Source of the DNA: Adiantum capillus-veneris
Lineage: Eukaryota; Streptophyta; Polypodiopsida; Polypodiales; Pteridaceae
NCBI GenBank assembly: GCA_014529385.2
Contig: CM043965.1
Location: 65,443,190-65,507,189 of the forward strand
Length of the DNA stretch: 64,000 nt
Direction of reading: 5' to 3'
Under the pieces are notes generated by a model. That model saw only the letters and a list, made by a program, of their open reading frames with translations, made no database searches and was not told the origin of the DNA. The position numbers and the translations under genes are program-made. Each line of letters begins with the position of its first letter. Position 1 is the stretch's first letter. Positions 45,831-57,239 of the stretch are shown in pieces.

Positions 45831-46800
45831 GTAATTATATATAATAAATAGTGTGCTAACTGCGGTCTTTTAGCTAGGCAAATCCTTGGGGAGTGTATCC
45901 GAGTGTCGGGTATAGTCATCTCCTTGTGAATTGACCTAAGGTTACAGAGTCATAAGTCCGACTTTTTTTTGGACGGAACGTGATTCTTAATTCGGTAACC
46001 ACTTCTAAATTTTTTTAATTCATTTACCGACATAAAGGTACAAAACCAAAACAACTGAAAACTTGGACAATCATGCTCATTGCGAAGAAGCCATTAGTCC
46101 AAATGAGGGCTGTAATTGGTTTTAGAAGATGAACATATGTAACCGACGAGTCGATAGTCAAGGGTCGGATGTACTATACTAGTGCACCGGGCATATAAAG
46201 ATCCTTGAAGTCTTGCATTTGAGTTGATTTACACTTATCACTCCACAATATAAGAGCTATAATCCTTGATTGGGTTAAAAAAGCTTTTATATATTGAATT
46301 GGTTGCATGGGTGGGCTACAATCCTTCACTGGGTACAAGTAGTCCTCAATTGAGTGATTATATTGAAGATTTATTTGCATTAGTTCATGCATTGGTTTAT
46401 ACAGAGAGTGCATTATTCATGAAGTGACCAATCATATATTTATTGCTTTCGTTTTTTTTTTTTGTAGCAATTAAAATTAGATGTGTCTTATTGTTTGCAA
46501 ATCAAAGTGGACTGCATATAAATAATCATTATAATAATAATTGCATAGAGAGATTCATAGCATTGTTATAGTTATTATGCCATGCATAGACTACATTGCA
46601 ATGTGTATGGTTTCTCACAATATAGGTGATCGATCACCTATATTGCTCACAAGATCGATATGTGGATTGATCGCGTGCATTGAAAATCTCATATTGTGCA
46701 TCATGGTTACTTTCATATTGAATGGTTTTTAAATTGTAATATATATTAAAAATAAGAGAAATGTTTCAAAAACTGAACATCTTGTTCTTTTGTCTTCAGT
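45831..46800. other. hAT 5' non-coding region
   Basis: AT-rich. A repeated phrase on 'ttgattgggttaaaaaagctttta...tgggctacaatccttcactgggtac' at 46260-46330 is the only internal repetition noted. Presumably the promoter region of the transposase. Confidence 0.4.
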
Positions 46801-48799
46801 TGTAATTTAAAAGCAATTGAGCAAAATGTGGGCACAAGTGGTACGAAGAAGCATATGCGGCCGATATATGGAGTGGCAACAAATTTTGTCACAAAAAAAA
46901 TTCAGACGGTGCACCACGTATTAGGGATCATTTTCTGGGTAGTGCTAAAAACAGTCGTAAGAAATGTGAACATCCCTAGGCACCTGCAGTTGCAAAGCGT
47001 TTGAGAGAAGAGCTCGCCAAAAAGGGTGGCAAGAGACAAAAAATATATAGCTCTGTGGTTTCGAGTCAAGAGTTCCCAGAGCCAAATATTAACTCCATAG
47101 ATCTTGTAGTGACGCCAACTAACCTTGGAGAAGAACCTGCGCAAGGAGAGGAAATTCCAGGCAGTGTTCCTTTTAAACGTCACAATGAAGGTGGACTTTG
47201 TCAAATGCGTAAAAAATCATTACATCAAAGCTTTCGAGTGCAGTCTCTAGAAGAAGCACAAACTGCACTGACCAAAGCAATATTCTTTACTGGAAGTGCT
47301 TTGGTCATGGTAGACAACAATCATTGGAAGGCTGCTTGGAAGAAAATTTGTGAGTTTGGTCCAGGATTTTCAGCTCCTTCTTATCACACGATAAGAAATG
47401 TTTTTTTGGACAAATGTTACAGCGAGGTCAAAGAGCGTGTTGGCAAAATAATTCTTAGAAATATTTCGCTTTCAGGATGTACGATTGTGAGTGATGGCTG
47501 GTCAAATGTTCAGAGAAGACCACTGATCAATGTAATGCTGGTTTGTCTAAGGGGAGAAACGTTTATAAAGGCAATTGATAGTTCTGATGCAATTAAAAGT
47601 GGAAAATACATGTTTGAGGACTTGATTAATATAATTAAAGAAGTTGGTGCTTAACATGTCGTTCAACTAGTCATGGACAACACAAAGAATTGTAAAAACA
47701 CCAGTAAATTAATAAAGAAGCGCTTTCCACACATTTTTGCGAATGGTTGTAATACGCACAACTTAAACTTGGTGTTGAAAGATTGGCACACTAGCGAAAA
47801 AACCACATGGTTTTCCAAAATAATTGATATAGCACGTCAGGTTGTGAAATTTATCTTGAAACGACAAAGAGTGCTCGATTTGTATAGGATGCGCATGCCA
47901 ATGATGCTGAAACTTGCTGAAACTCAGTTCTGCATACACTTTTATACCTTGAAATCACTTCTCCATAATAAATGCATTGTGATTGACACATTCAATTGCG
48001 CGGCCTTTGATGAATGGCAGCTTGAGCAGAAAGAAAAAGTGAAAGATAAAATTACATGTCTACGTGGCAATGTAAACAAGGTTGCTTGGTGGAGGAGTGT
48101 AATGGATGCATACTATGTAAGATACCCGTTATGTTTGCGATCCACAATCTTGATCAAAGGGCACCAAGCTTGGGCAAAGTGTGGATGACATGGTGGTCAG
48201 TCCAACAGAGCCTTGAAAATCCTGAAGAGCTGAAAGAGTCTATAATAGAGAAGGAGTGGCAATTACCATTCTCTCGCAAACAGCGAAAAGTTTTGGCTGA
48301 GTATTTTCATGCAAGGTGGAAGAGCCCTCATAGTCCACTCCATAGTGTTTCTTACATGCTCGATCCAGAGTATTGGAATTTAGATATGATGCCCAATACA
48401 GAGGTGGTAAGCAATTTCTATCACGTGGTCAACACGTTCTACTCCGACGTTCAGGACTTAATTGATTACATCAAAGAAATGAGTGCATTTAGATTAAAAG
48501 AAGGTCCTTTTGTGGATGATTTTGTACAGGTAATGGAAAAATAGCAACCTGCATGGAAGTGGTGGATGATGAATGGTGGAGAGCATTACTCTACCTTACG
48601 TCCCCTTGCAATGAAAGTACTCACACAATGTGCAGCAAACTCAAGTTTAGAGAGAAACTGGAGTATGTACAAGTATGTTCACAACACTATTCGCAACAGA
48701 CTATTAGCAGACCGAGCAGAAAAATTAGTGTGTATGTTTTGCAACGAAAAGATATTGAATCACATCAAAAGTGCTGGCTACGAGGAGGAAATGCCAACC
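46801..48799 (+). pseudogene. hAT transposase (element E)
   Basis: A possible BED-type zinc-finger remnant (C...GTSGTKKHM) lies at 46801-46860. The main frame starts at 47001. A DUF659-like RNase H-fold core contains GCTIVSDGWSNVQRRPLINVM at about 47480 and VVQLVMDNTKNC at about 47660, holding two catalytic Asp candidates, then FANGCNTHNLNLVLKD. The C-terminal hAT dimerisation domain is at 48545-48780 (NSSLERNWSMYKYVHNTIRNRL, FCNEKILNHI). Stops at 47652 (TAA) and 48542 (TAG) and a frame change at about 48150 inactivate it. The order matches known plant hAT transposases. Confidence 0.92.
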
Positions 48800-49251
48800 T
48801 AGTTGTATGATTGTCAAAACGAAGATGAAGAAGAGTTCAATGTTGGTGTATCTCAATGCACTGTAGATGAAATAGAAGAGAATTTGATAATATATGTGGA
48901 GGTTGAATTACAAGGAGAACCACAACACTCAGACTTAGAGCCAGATAAAAGCTCAACAGATTCAATATAGCTTGAGAGTAGAACGAGTAAATGTCAAAAA
49001 CCATTGTAAAAGACCTTTTATTCAAATGTGTTTTGACTAATTACAATGCTTCATATTTGCGATAGTACATAGTTTGTCGATCTCAATTGTGTTGCCCTGA
49101 AGCAGCATCTTGCTCATCAAATAGATTTCTAATTGTGCTAGGGGTATCTGGGCATGCTTGCTTGAATTTATATTTGTTTGCCATGCCAAACATAATATAT
49201 ATTCCTTGTGAAATATCTTGTGAACGATTGTGCATCGACTACTATTTTGCA
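48800..49251. other. hAT transposase 3' end and boundary to captured genes
   Basis: A short acidic tail follows on the plus strand (QNEDEEEFNVG in a broken frame, to about 48969). Beyond about 49030 the minus-strand genes end. No other feature. Confidence 0.45.
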
Positions 49252-50316
49252 TTAAATGATAAGACAAACTAAATGATAATAATGACCACATGTCAATGTA
49301 TAATATCCACTCCATTCATCAAAATTCTTGTAGCAAACTGGACATTGGGAAGATGAGGATGCATATGAAGTAGATGAGGGGACCACCTCCGGATGCATGA
49401 CAAGGTAGCTGATGTATGTCCCTTGTATAGGTGTTGGATTCACTCACTGTGTCAGATTTTGAATGTCCTGACTTAAGCAGTGAATGCTCTTCTCCATCCG
49501 GACTTGTGAGGGTTGGGGTGTCTGGGTGGCTATAGAAAGCCGTGTTATTTCTGCATCTTTCTCTGCCAACTATGTCGTGTAAATATCCTTCTCTCTTTTT
49601 AATTGTAGGTCGGCGCATTCCACTATCAATGCCAGCTCATCTCGGGTGAAAGTGACACAACTCTCCCTTAAATCATGAGTGGCAACAATTGTCTCCTTTG
49701 ACAAGAAGTCTACTGGTCGCTGTTTCCCAAAGTGAACATATAAGATTTTTGCAATATATAGTGCACAATCTGCATTGTGTAGGGGATGACCATAAACCTA
49801 TAAATAAATCCTCTCAGTGTTTTCTTTGATCGCATCATGGTTGCACTTTGAAACCTTCCACCTTCCTTTCTTGATCTCTGCGTCCTCACATGGCCATATT
49901 ATCTTGATCATGTCCTTTGTCACTTCTTTATTGATCTCTTTCCATTGCATGTGGTCTGGATTTGCCCACTTTGAGAGTAAGAGAACATGATGCTTTTATT
50001 CTCTTTGACCCTATACCCCGCGATGGGGCCCTCACACACACACACAAAAGACAGCGTATAAATTGATAACGTGGCAGCTATACGGACATCCCAAAAATTG
50101 CACTGACATGCTGACGTGGCACCCTGTACGGATACCCGTAAATCATGCTGGCAGCTTTTGGGCATCGCTTTTGGACCGTCATCAAGTAGTACATATCGCT
50201 TGTTGTGCTGACATGCCATGTGCTAGAGACTTCATGCACTGAAATGCATTAACAGCCGCTTGTTGTTGATCATCGGGCAGTGATTGGGTGCCAATATCTT
50301 GTTCTTCATCAGCCAT
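49252..50316 (-). pseudogene. RING-finger gene fragment carried by the hAT element
   Basis: A plausible start is the ATG at 50316 (MADEEQDIGTQSLPDD). Interrupted frames give MQWKEINKEVTKDMIKIIWP (about 49955), RDELALIVECADLQLKREKD (about 49640) and, at 49270-49345, SQCPVCYKNFDEWSGYY...TCGHYYHLVC. The pattern C-x2-C ... C-x-H-x2-H-x2-C supplies six of eight RING zinc ligands. The final pair is not clear after the stop near 49252. RING proteins are usually E3 ubiquitin ligases. Stops and frameshifts make this a pseudogene. It is probably a captured host gene, but a fusion with the kinase gene upstream cannot be excluded. Confidence 0.65.
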
Positions 50317-50850
50317 TTTCTCTTAGAGCTTCAATCAACAGATAGACAAATATTCAATATCATTGGCAAATATATATTCTCATGATTTAACAGTCTTACA
50401 GATGCAGAATATAACAACTTCTCGTTCAGAAGAAAAGTGCACGGAATCCACTAAATCAAACCACAACAAATACGACTAATTGAACCACAAGGCAAATTTG
50501 AAATACTGACAGTTAAATGACAAATTTGAAATGACTATAGATAATTGACTCAATTAGGTGAACCACTTCAAACCAAATAATACGCTTCAATAAAAAATAG
50601 AATATCCTGGACAAGACATATGTATATCATAGAAATGTTTAAATCGGATAAAATGATGGTGCAAGTTCAACAAGTGGATGTTGGACAGGGTTAAGGTCTA
50701 TCTTTAAATGTTCTTTGAAAAATATCAACACATCATAAGCATTCTTTCTTTGTTACCGCTCTTTTAACTTCATCCAACAATCTACTTTAATTCGAATAGC
50801 CCTCATAACATCTTTGTCCGGGTGGTGAAAAACTTCTTCTGGAAAATAAA
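50317..50850. other. Spacer between the two captured gene fragments
   Basis: AT-rich, without a sustained frame. It would hold the 3' end of the kinase gene and the promoter of the RING gene if they are separate. Confidence 0.4.
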
Positions 50851-52197
50851 CTTTTCAGGCTGCACTCCAAAAATCTGCCAGCATGTCAAATAGGTAGCCC
50901 AATGCATAAATGTCGCTTGCTTTTGTGTATGCATCTGTGCACCGTGGATTGTATAGTTCGGGAGCAATCCACGGTCGCTTAGCCATCTCGGCATTCCCTA
51001 CTCTCTGTGCATCCAAAACTGCTTCGTCCGACTGTGCGCTTAGATGCAGATAATTATTTGCTGCACGCTTAGCTGGTGTTCTCAGCATCATACCCTAGTC
51101 AATGATGCCGACATGGGGTTTATTGGCACGAGTAAAGTCAAACATTATGTTGAACGGGTGCAGGTCATTGTGCACTATGCCGACCAAGTGGACAGCCGCA
51201 ATGCCATCGATTAAGGCATGATAAATGGCTGGCATCTACTTGATTCACTATCTTGCTTACAGGAAGGCAATGACCTCCAGCCGTGTTGTAGCATGTGCAT
51301 GTGTCGTCTGAACAACCCATGAGCGAACGGTAAGCGACACATCATGTCGCCGATGGTACCCCCATTGTAGTATGGGAATATCGTGATCCAAGGAGCTTCG
51401 GTAGTAAACCCAATGCACCTTACAATGGAGGGGTGAAGCATTTGCATTCCTTGCTCTGTCTGAAAGCTGTCAAATTTCTCCTCACTCCCTTCCTTTTAAC
51501 ATTATCCCGCATATGTAATGTGGTCTGGAAAAAATGAGACGCCTTTGATGGTGTACAATGTGCACACACTGAAGGAGCCTGCTCCAATCCTCATACCTTC
51601 TACCAAGGCTTCGTGAGGGATGCCGACAAGATGAGCGAACTTTGCATTCAAAGCAGTGCGCATGATTGTGCCGGTGCCGCTGGCATCGGATCGACCTCCC
51701 AAAGCTGCTTGCGCATCTTGGGCCATCTTCAATCTCTTGAGTAAGGCTGCTTGGTCCTGCACTTTCACACGCTTTATATTTACCTTCTGTTCTTCCCACA
51801 ATTTATCCCAGAGCTCTAATTTTGACATGTCGCAGGCAGGTGGGATATCTTCTTTAAGTCTCTGCAACATACTTTCATATTTTCCAACACTGTCCTAACC
51901 TTGTGGTGGGGGTCAAATTCTCGTATCTCTGCTGGAAGCAACAACTCGTTTTGGCCTTCAAGTCGCAACCTGCACTCTGTGTTCTCCCATATAGCACTAG
52001 TGAGGTCTTTGATGTAGACATCGCTTTCTAATCTTCTGTATGCGATCAACTGCACATGATGAGATTGCCAAAATACATTCTTTACGAATGGCACACATAA
52101 TACATTTCTTTTGATCTGGTGTCATATTTACATTGGACAATAAAAAACAGCATATCAAATACAAATTCATGGTTGCGAATGATACTAAAACTCTCAC
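50851..52197 (-). pseudogene. Protein kinase gene fragment carried by the hAT element
   Basis: In minus-strand order the pieces are: an upstream segment (52094-51816) and a Lys/Ala-rich helical region (QDQAALLKRLKMAQDAQAALG); a glycine-rich loop RIGAGSFSV at 51561-51595; HPSIVRCIGFTTEAPWITIFPYYNGGTIGDM at about 51335-51435; a catalytic loop VHNDLHPFNIMF at 51141-51175 (H-x-D...N kept; usual R and K replaced); GIID-stop-G at about 51092-51106, where TAG replaces the middle codon of DFG; and an activation-segment end RPWIAPELYNP with DIYALGYLFDML at about 50870-50980. This is a recognisable serine/threonine kinase fold with frameshifts, hence a pseudogene. Its unusual catalytic loop suggests a divergent family. 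Confidence 0.82.
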
Positions 52198-52900
52198 ACC
52201 ATCTCAGGTAAACTCTTAACCACCACTTGAAGACTTTAAGAAATGTGCAAGGAAATATTGATAAAAATTGAAAATAGTCTTCACTTAAAATTGCAATCTG
52301 TTACACGTGTAAAATGCAGATCAAACAAATGGTGTATAAGAACTTAATTCAGATCAAACAATACATGTTAATAGTCTGACACATTTCAACATATATTGAA
52401 TTTTTAACTTATATTTTTCTTCGTACACACATACTAATTCAAACAAAGCACACACCGACTTAAAAAATTCAAAAACATTTAAAACATTGGAAGTATACAA
52501 ATTGGACTAGCAAATTGTGTTCACACACTTTTTTACATAGAATTTATGTCAATGTAGCAATCAAAAAGTGATGATAATTGATGCTCTTTAAAAAGATACA
52601 AAAGAATTTTTAACATGCAAATTGTGTGCATTTAGATTTTTTACAGAGAATTTATGTAAAGGAAGCATTAAAAATAGCGATCATGCTTGAGAGTCGTTTA
52701 AAAAGATTAAAAAAGAATATTTAACATGCAATTTGTGTACAAATACTTTTTTATATATAATTTATATAAATGGAACATTTAAAATAGCAATGGTTGACGA
52801 ATAAAGTATTCTTTTGAATATGATTAGCTAGTATATAATTTCAAATGGACACTTAAAAACAACAAAATCAAACAATTCATACATTTTGTATATGAAATAC
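52198..52900. other. AT-rich hAT interior, nothing recognised
   Basis: Very AT-rich, with a diverged repeat of about 120 bp ('aatttatgtaaa...aaaaagat...aacatgcaaattgtgt', about 52490-52770). No coding frame. Confidence 0.45.
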
Positions 52901-52907
52901 TCTTCAC

Positions 52908-53295
52908 AGCCGCATTACCGACCAAGTATTTCATATACTTAATACTTAAAAAATTAACTACACATGCACATACAAATTATATGACGTTCGTACGGCCGGG
53001 GTAACGACCTGAATGCCGCATTTATGCAAAAACAGATGCTTCTAACAAACGACACTCTATTAGCCGGGTTACCAACCGAGTGCCGCCTGAATCTAAGGAA
53101 AAACAATGGATTGCATACGAACATCATATAGCCGCGTTACCGATCGATGCCCATATGTTTTTTGGGAAAGAGGAAGGGAATTTGACTTACCATAAGGATA
53201 CTAGATTCGCCGCGTTACCGATGTAGTACCCAGACAATAAGCCAATACTTACCACAAGGACACCATCTTCCCCGCATCACCGAGGTGATGCCCCC
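52908..53295. repeat. hAT right subterminal array of GCCGCGTTACCGA motifs
   Basis: Six diverged units of about 62-85 bp share GACAC-n-TAGCCGCGTTACCGA-n-AGTGCC. Cores start near 52908, 52993, 53062, 53130, 53208 and 53270. The core stands out from its AT-rich surroundings. Confidence 0.82.
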
Positions 53296-53324
53296 GTGAT
53301 AAGCACTATTCTGTAGAACAACTT

Positions 53325-53561
53325 ACACACACACACACACTCCCATTGTGTGGTAAGGTACCTTATTACTGCCGCACAATACGACAAAAGGTACGCTACC
53401 ACACAACGCATACATACACACACACAACACATACTCGGATCGTGTGTTCAGGTACTCTACTGCTGCTGCCGAGCAGTGCAACGCAGAGCACGCTCCCACA
53501 CAACCCTCTCTCTCCCTCTCTCCTCTCTCCTCTTGACGTACCTGCAAAGGTGGTCGACGAG

Positions 53562-53612
<51 letters not shown>

Positions 53613-53640
53613 TGCGTGCATGCGGTTGTGTGTGTGTGAA
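53325..53640. repeat. Simple repeats in the hAT right end
   Basis: Short (CA)n at 53324-53340 and 53408-53427, and a compound (TC)n-(TG)n tract at about 53562-53637. Confidence 0.9.
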
Positions 53641-53667
53641 GATGAAAGCAAGAAGAAAAAACACCCA

Positions 53668-53800
53668 GAGGGCCCGATCGGGCCCGTGTATATAAAATTT
53701 TGCGAGCCCGCCGAGGTTTTTAGTATTCCCGGTGGGCCCGCACGGAAAATGAGATATCCATGCGGGCCCGTCGGGAATACTGAAAATCACGGTGGGAATT
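53668..53800. repeat. hAT right subterminal GC-rich repeats
   Basis: Copies of GCGGGCCCGTCGGG and related forms (CCCGATCGGGCCCG, CCCGGTGGGCCCGC) match the motif at 45690-45830 at the other end, giving a bipartite subterminal repeat system. Confidence 0.78.
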
Positions 53801-53935
53801 TAGTGGGTTTGCAGGTCGCCGTTAACCGAATTCTGTGTGATTATGTTTAGTGTAATCATGTAAATGTGTTAATAAAACCTTGTGATCACACAAAATTTAT
53901 TGTAATTAAGTAAATATTAGATCCCTGATGTGGGA

Positions 53936-54647
53936 GAATAAATGGGAACAAGGGTTAAGATATTGAGATGTGCTTATAGATCTATCTCAACACAAGGACA
54001 ATGTTAAAGGGACCCAAATGAGAGATGGTCTATCAAAGAGCAAGGCTAACCAATGGAGCATAATACCTTAGGGTTAGCTTCATTGAAGACCTCCAATAGT
54101 TAGTGTAAAAGTCATTTGACCTTAGGTAAGCTAGGGCTGAGCTTGAGGTGGGAACCCGGCCCAAGATTAAGGTGCTTAAGGTGCTTGATGATTAGGTGCT
54201 TGAGATGCTTGATGATTGAGATGCTTGATGTGCTTGACATGCTTGAGATGCTAGGGCTGTACTTGAGGTGAGAACCCAGCCCAAGCTTGAAGTGCTTAAG
54301 GGCCAAGCTTGTGGTGGGAACTGGGCCTAAGATTGAGGTATTAAAAGTCAAAGATCTAATCCCTACAAGGAGGGGGCGAGCCCTACATGAGGGGGGATGA
54401 GAGAGAATACCCACACACACACAAGTCATGCTTGGTGCAAAGAAAGCAAAGGGGACACTTGTCAAGTTCCTGCTCATGTTGCCCTCATGGTGTGCTTGAA
54501 GCGTGTTGCTTGGTATGACTCCTTCTTATGATTAGCTAGGCATGGAGGGGTCCAACGAGATTCAAGCATGAGCTACAAGGGGGGATAGGGATTTGCTTAG
54601 GGGTTATACTCACCCACACACGCACAAACACTCTCATTGTGTGCTAT
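53936..54647 (+). repeat. Element A 3' LTR, second part
   Basis: It resumes after the TSD of E with GAATAAATGGGAACAAGGG and matches 11081-11930, but with several deletions, including about 200 bp corresponding to 11660-11800. GATGCTTGA-type short repeats are at 54195-54255. The match ends at GTGTGCTA. Confidence 0.87.
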
Positions 54648-55830
54648 GCAAAGTGCAAGAGCTCCCTCTCCTTGTCTAAGCACGTATAGGTTGAGAGCCT
54701 ACACCAACACTCTTGGCTATGGAGTGAAAATCCAACCAAGAGCCATGCTTCAATGCTAAATCTTGCCATCTCCTTCTTCTTCATTACTATGCTATTATGT
54801 ATGCTAGCAAGAAGAGTTATGATAAGTGAGGAGTTAATTCTTTCTCCTATGAAATGTTTCTTCTTCCTCTTCCCTACCCTCATTCCGTGCTAGCTCTCTC
54901 CACCTTCAAAGGTGTTTGAGGTCTTGGGATTGAGGCTTGGGATAGTTAAAGATTTCTTCAAAGTTTATGTTATGCTTGTGATGCAGGAAACTTTCCATCT
55001 TCATTGCATCACCTAGGTCACAAGGAACACCAAGATTGTATTGTAACAAGTCTCTCTTAATGGGAAAAATCATAATACAAATGCCTATTGGAGGGGGGAC
55101 TGGCTCCACATAACTCTGTTCCTCAATTGTTGTCATGTTCTCTAAATCCTCTCTCTTGCAAAAGTATTGTTCATGCCAAGTTCACTAATTGCTATGACTA
55201 TGTTGTTATATTCTATTATGTTCACCCGCTATGCTCACAAAGTAACATCTCAAAAGTACTCTCATTAATTTCCGCTACTCTCAAATTAATAGGCCAATTC
55301 CATTATAGGAAAAATGTAGAAGCTGCACACATGTCACCAAGCTCTTAAAGAGATCTTACATGTCTAATTTTTAATGTGTACCTTTGTCCACATGTCCACC
55401 ATGATTTTGCATAAAACCTATGTCTATCCTCTTATATAGGCTTGTAGGTTGTTGAAATGCATAAATTTTCCTTTGAAATCAAATGTGGAGCCAACAACAC
55501 ATGTCTTTTGCATTCAAGTATCCTTAAATTTCTAGAAATGTACATGTCCTATTGAGAAAAAATTCCTCCCAAAGCTATTTTCCCATGTGGAGATATTACC
55601 AACATTTTTAAATATTTTATGGATATATACAAGGAGTAGCATAGAAAGCTATATGGGTAAGCTAAAATTAAAAGGTACAGGTGAAAATACTTTTATTTAT
55701 TTATTTAAAACCCTCAACTATAACACACACACACACACACACACATATATTTTGTTTATTCTGGCTATGTTTGGTATTTTTGCTATTTCTTTTCTTATAA
55801 CAGATGGACCAAAAAACAACTAGCAATAGC
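54648..55830. other. Right flank, no gene recognised
   Basis: No transposon terminus or convincing coding frame. A short (CA)n is at about 55720-55744. The ORF on the minus strand at 54906-55136 has no recognisable motif. Confidence 0.4.
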
Positions 55831-56717
55831 TTGAGGATTTCCTTGGGTCATAAGTCTCCAAGTACTAGAAATTTTTTGCGAAGAGTTTGAGGATAGTTTG
55901 AACAAGCGAACTGTCAAAAATGTCTTCCCTTGTAGAAATGAGTTGCTCATTGATATCCTCAATACCCACAAGAAAGGTGTTCATGTCATCTTTCTCTTGC
56001 ATAATATTTGACTCCAATTTATATGCAGCAAATGAAATTTTAGCCTCATTTGCGACTTGCATAAAGACCGACTAGAATATCCCAAGGTTGTTTTGTTGAT
56101 TTTGTTGAGCAAATGTGAGAAGTAATAGTGTGCTTCATAGATAATGCAATCAATGCATGAGCATACACATTTCTTACATCTCAATGAGATTGCTCAGCCT
56201 TAGGCAAAACAACTCTAGTAGCAATAGATCTGCTAGAATGTGCAACATCCTCAACGAAGCCTATATCCATACAAGGCATAGGTATATCAATGCCCTACAA
56301 AACATTCCAAACACTCTTTGATACAAGAATATTCATAATCATGTAGGCCCACACTAGGTAGTTATTCCCATTTAATTTGTCCTCAACAACAAACATCGTA
56401 TCTCAAAAGAGGAAACAAGATCTATGACTAACATGTTCTATATAGCACAACCCAAAGAGGAATATAAAAGACCCGTTCGACAAAAAGTTGCTTTGACAAA
56501 AAATCTTCACAAGAGGACAAAATTGCATTTGCAGTACTACCTATAGTGGAAACAGAGGGCAAAATGAGCTTGAGTCAAAATTTTGAGCAAACCAAGCTCT
56601 ATGAGCCTACCCAAAGTATTTATTGACCTATTAATAATCACCAAAGCTCACCTGACTCAAAGAAAGTGAGTAGGGGGTGTTGGCAACATTGGTGACTATG
56701 CTCAAGAGGATGCAACC
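55831..56717 (-). pseudogene. Copia gag fragment (element F)
   Basis: On the minus strand, broken frames give a copia gag N-terminus (EDKLNGNNYLVWAYMIM at about 56380), KQPWDILVGLY at about 56070 and KISFAAYKLESNIMQEKDDMNTFL...EQLIS (56040-55890), in the right order and spacing for a UBN2-type gag. It sits directly inside the LTR at 56733, with the primer-binding site between. Everything after gag is missing, so the element is a 5' fragment. Confidence 0.78.
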
Positions 56718-56731
56718 TGCCCTGATACCAA
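56718..56731 (-). other. Primer-binding site of element F
   Basis: On the minus strand TGGTATCAGGGC follows LTR end AATTCCAACA with two bases between. It differs by one base from the tRNA-iMet copia primer site. Confidence 0.8.
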
Positions 56732-56732
56732 T

Positions 56733-57010
56733 TGTTGGAATTAGGGTTGAAGGGATGCACACACAGATAGTGTATTTCTTAGTGCACAAATTGAAAGATA
56801 AGTTAGCCCTACACTGATGAGCTTATATACAATGCATGGGAAAAAATGCCCCAATGGTCCTAATTATGGTCACACACATCACTACCACATATACGATAAA
56901 ACAACGAGCTAGTGAGGACTTTATATTTTTCCATTTAAAAAACTTGTTTTTGAATTTATCAAGCACCCACTACAACTTCGAGCAAAAGAAACCTTGAAAC
57001 CTATAAGAAG
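56733..57010 (-). repeat. Element F 5' LTR (right end unresolved)
   Basis: The LTR end is fixed at 56733 by the adjacent primer site. Its other boundary cannot be set because no second LTR is in the window; the LINE fragment begins nearby. The right coordinate is an estimate. Confidence 0.5.
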
Positions 57011-57239
57011 GGACTAAGAAGGCCAAGAAGTCTAAACATTTGACCATCTTGGATGATCTAACATCCTGCTAAAGAAACCTATTTAGGAAAGATCCATCAT
57101 GGGATTTAAGACCTATTTCATGATGATTAATGAAAATGGATTGAGGCTTTTAAGAAATTGGTCAACAAAAGAGAGTTATCAACCTTTAGAACTGCATTTG
57201 TATGATCTACAAATTGCTTTAAAGCCCAATAGAACCTAA

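Larger units (their letters stand above)
45574..53927 (+). mobile_element. Element E: hAT transposon with captured gene fragments
   Basis: The ends are CAGGGAT (45574) and ATCCCTG (53921-53927). A perfect 8-bp TSD, ATGTGGGA, is at 45566-45573 and 53928-53935. CAGGG-type ends and an 8-bp duplication are hAT hallmarks, and a hAT transposase lies inside on the plus strand. Terminal complementarity beyond 7 bp is imperfect. The right half carries protein kinase-like and RING-like pieces on the minus strand. Subterminal GC-rich repeats are present at both ends. Total length is 8354 bp. Confidence 0.95.

Noticed and set aside
51255-51285. GTAAGC...AGTAG in the kinase fragment as an intron
   Set aside because: About 27 bp is too short for a normal plant intron. 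It may be a deletion remnant of one, so it is not annotated.
54650-54654. GCAAA as a certain TSD of element A
   Set aside because: One mismatch to GGAAA and no canonical LTR end beside it, so kept only as a weak candidate.
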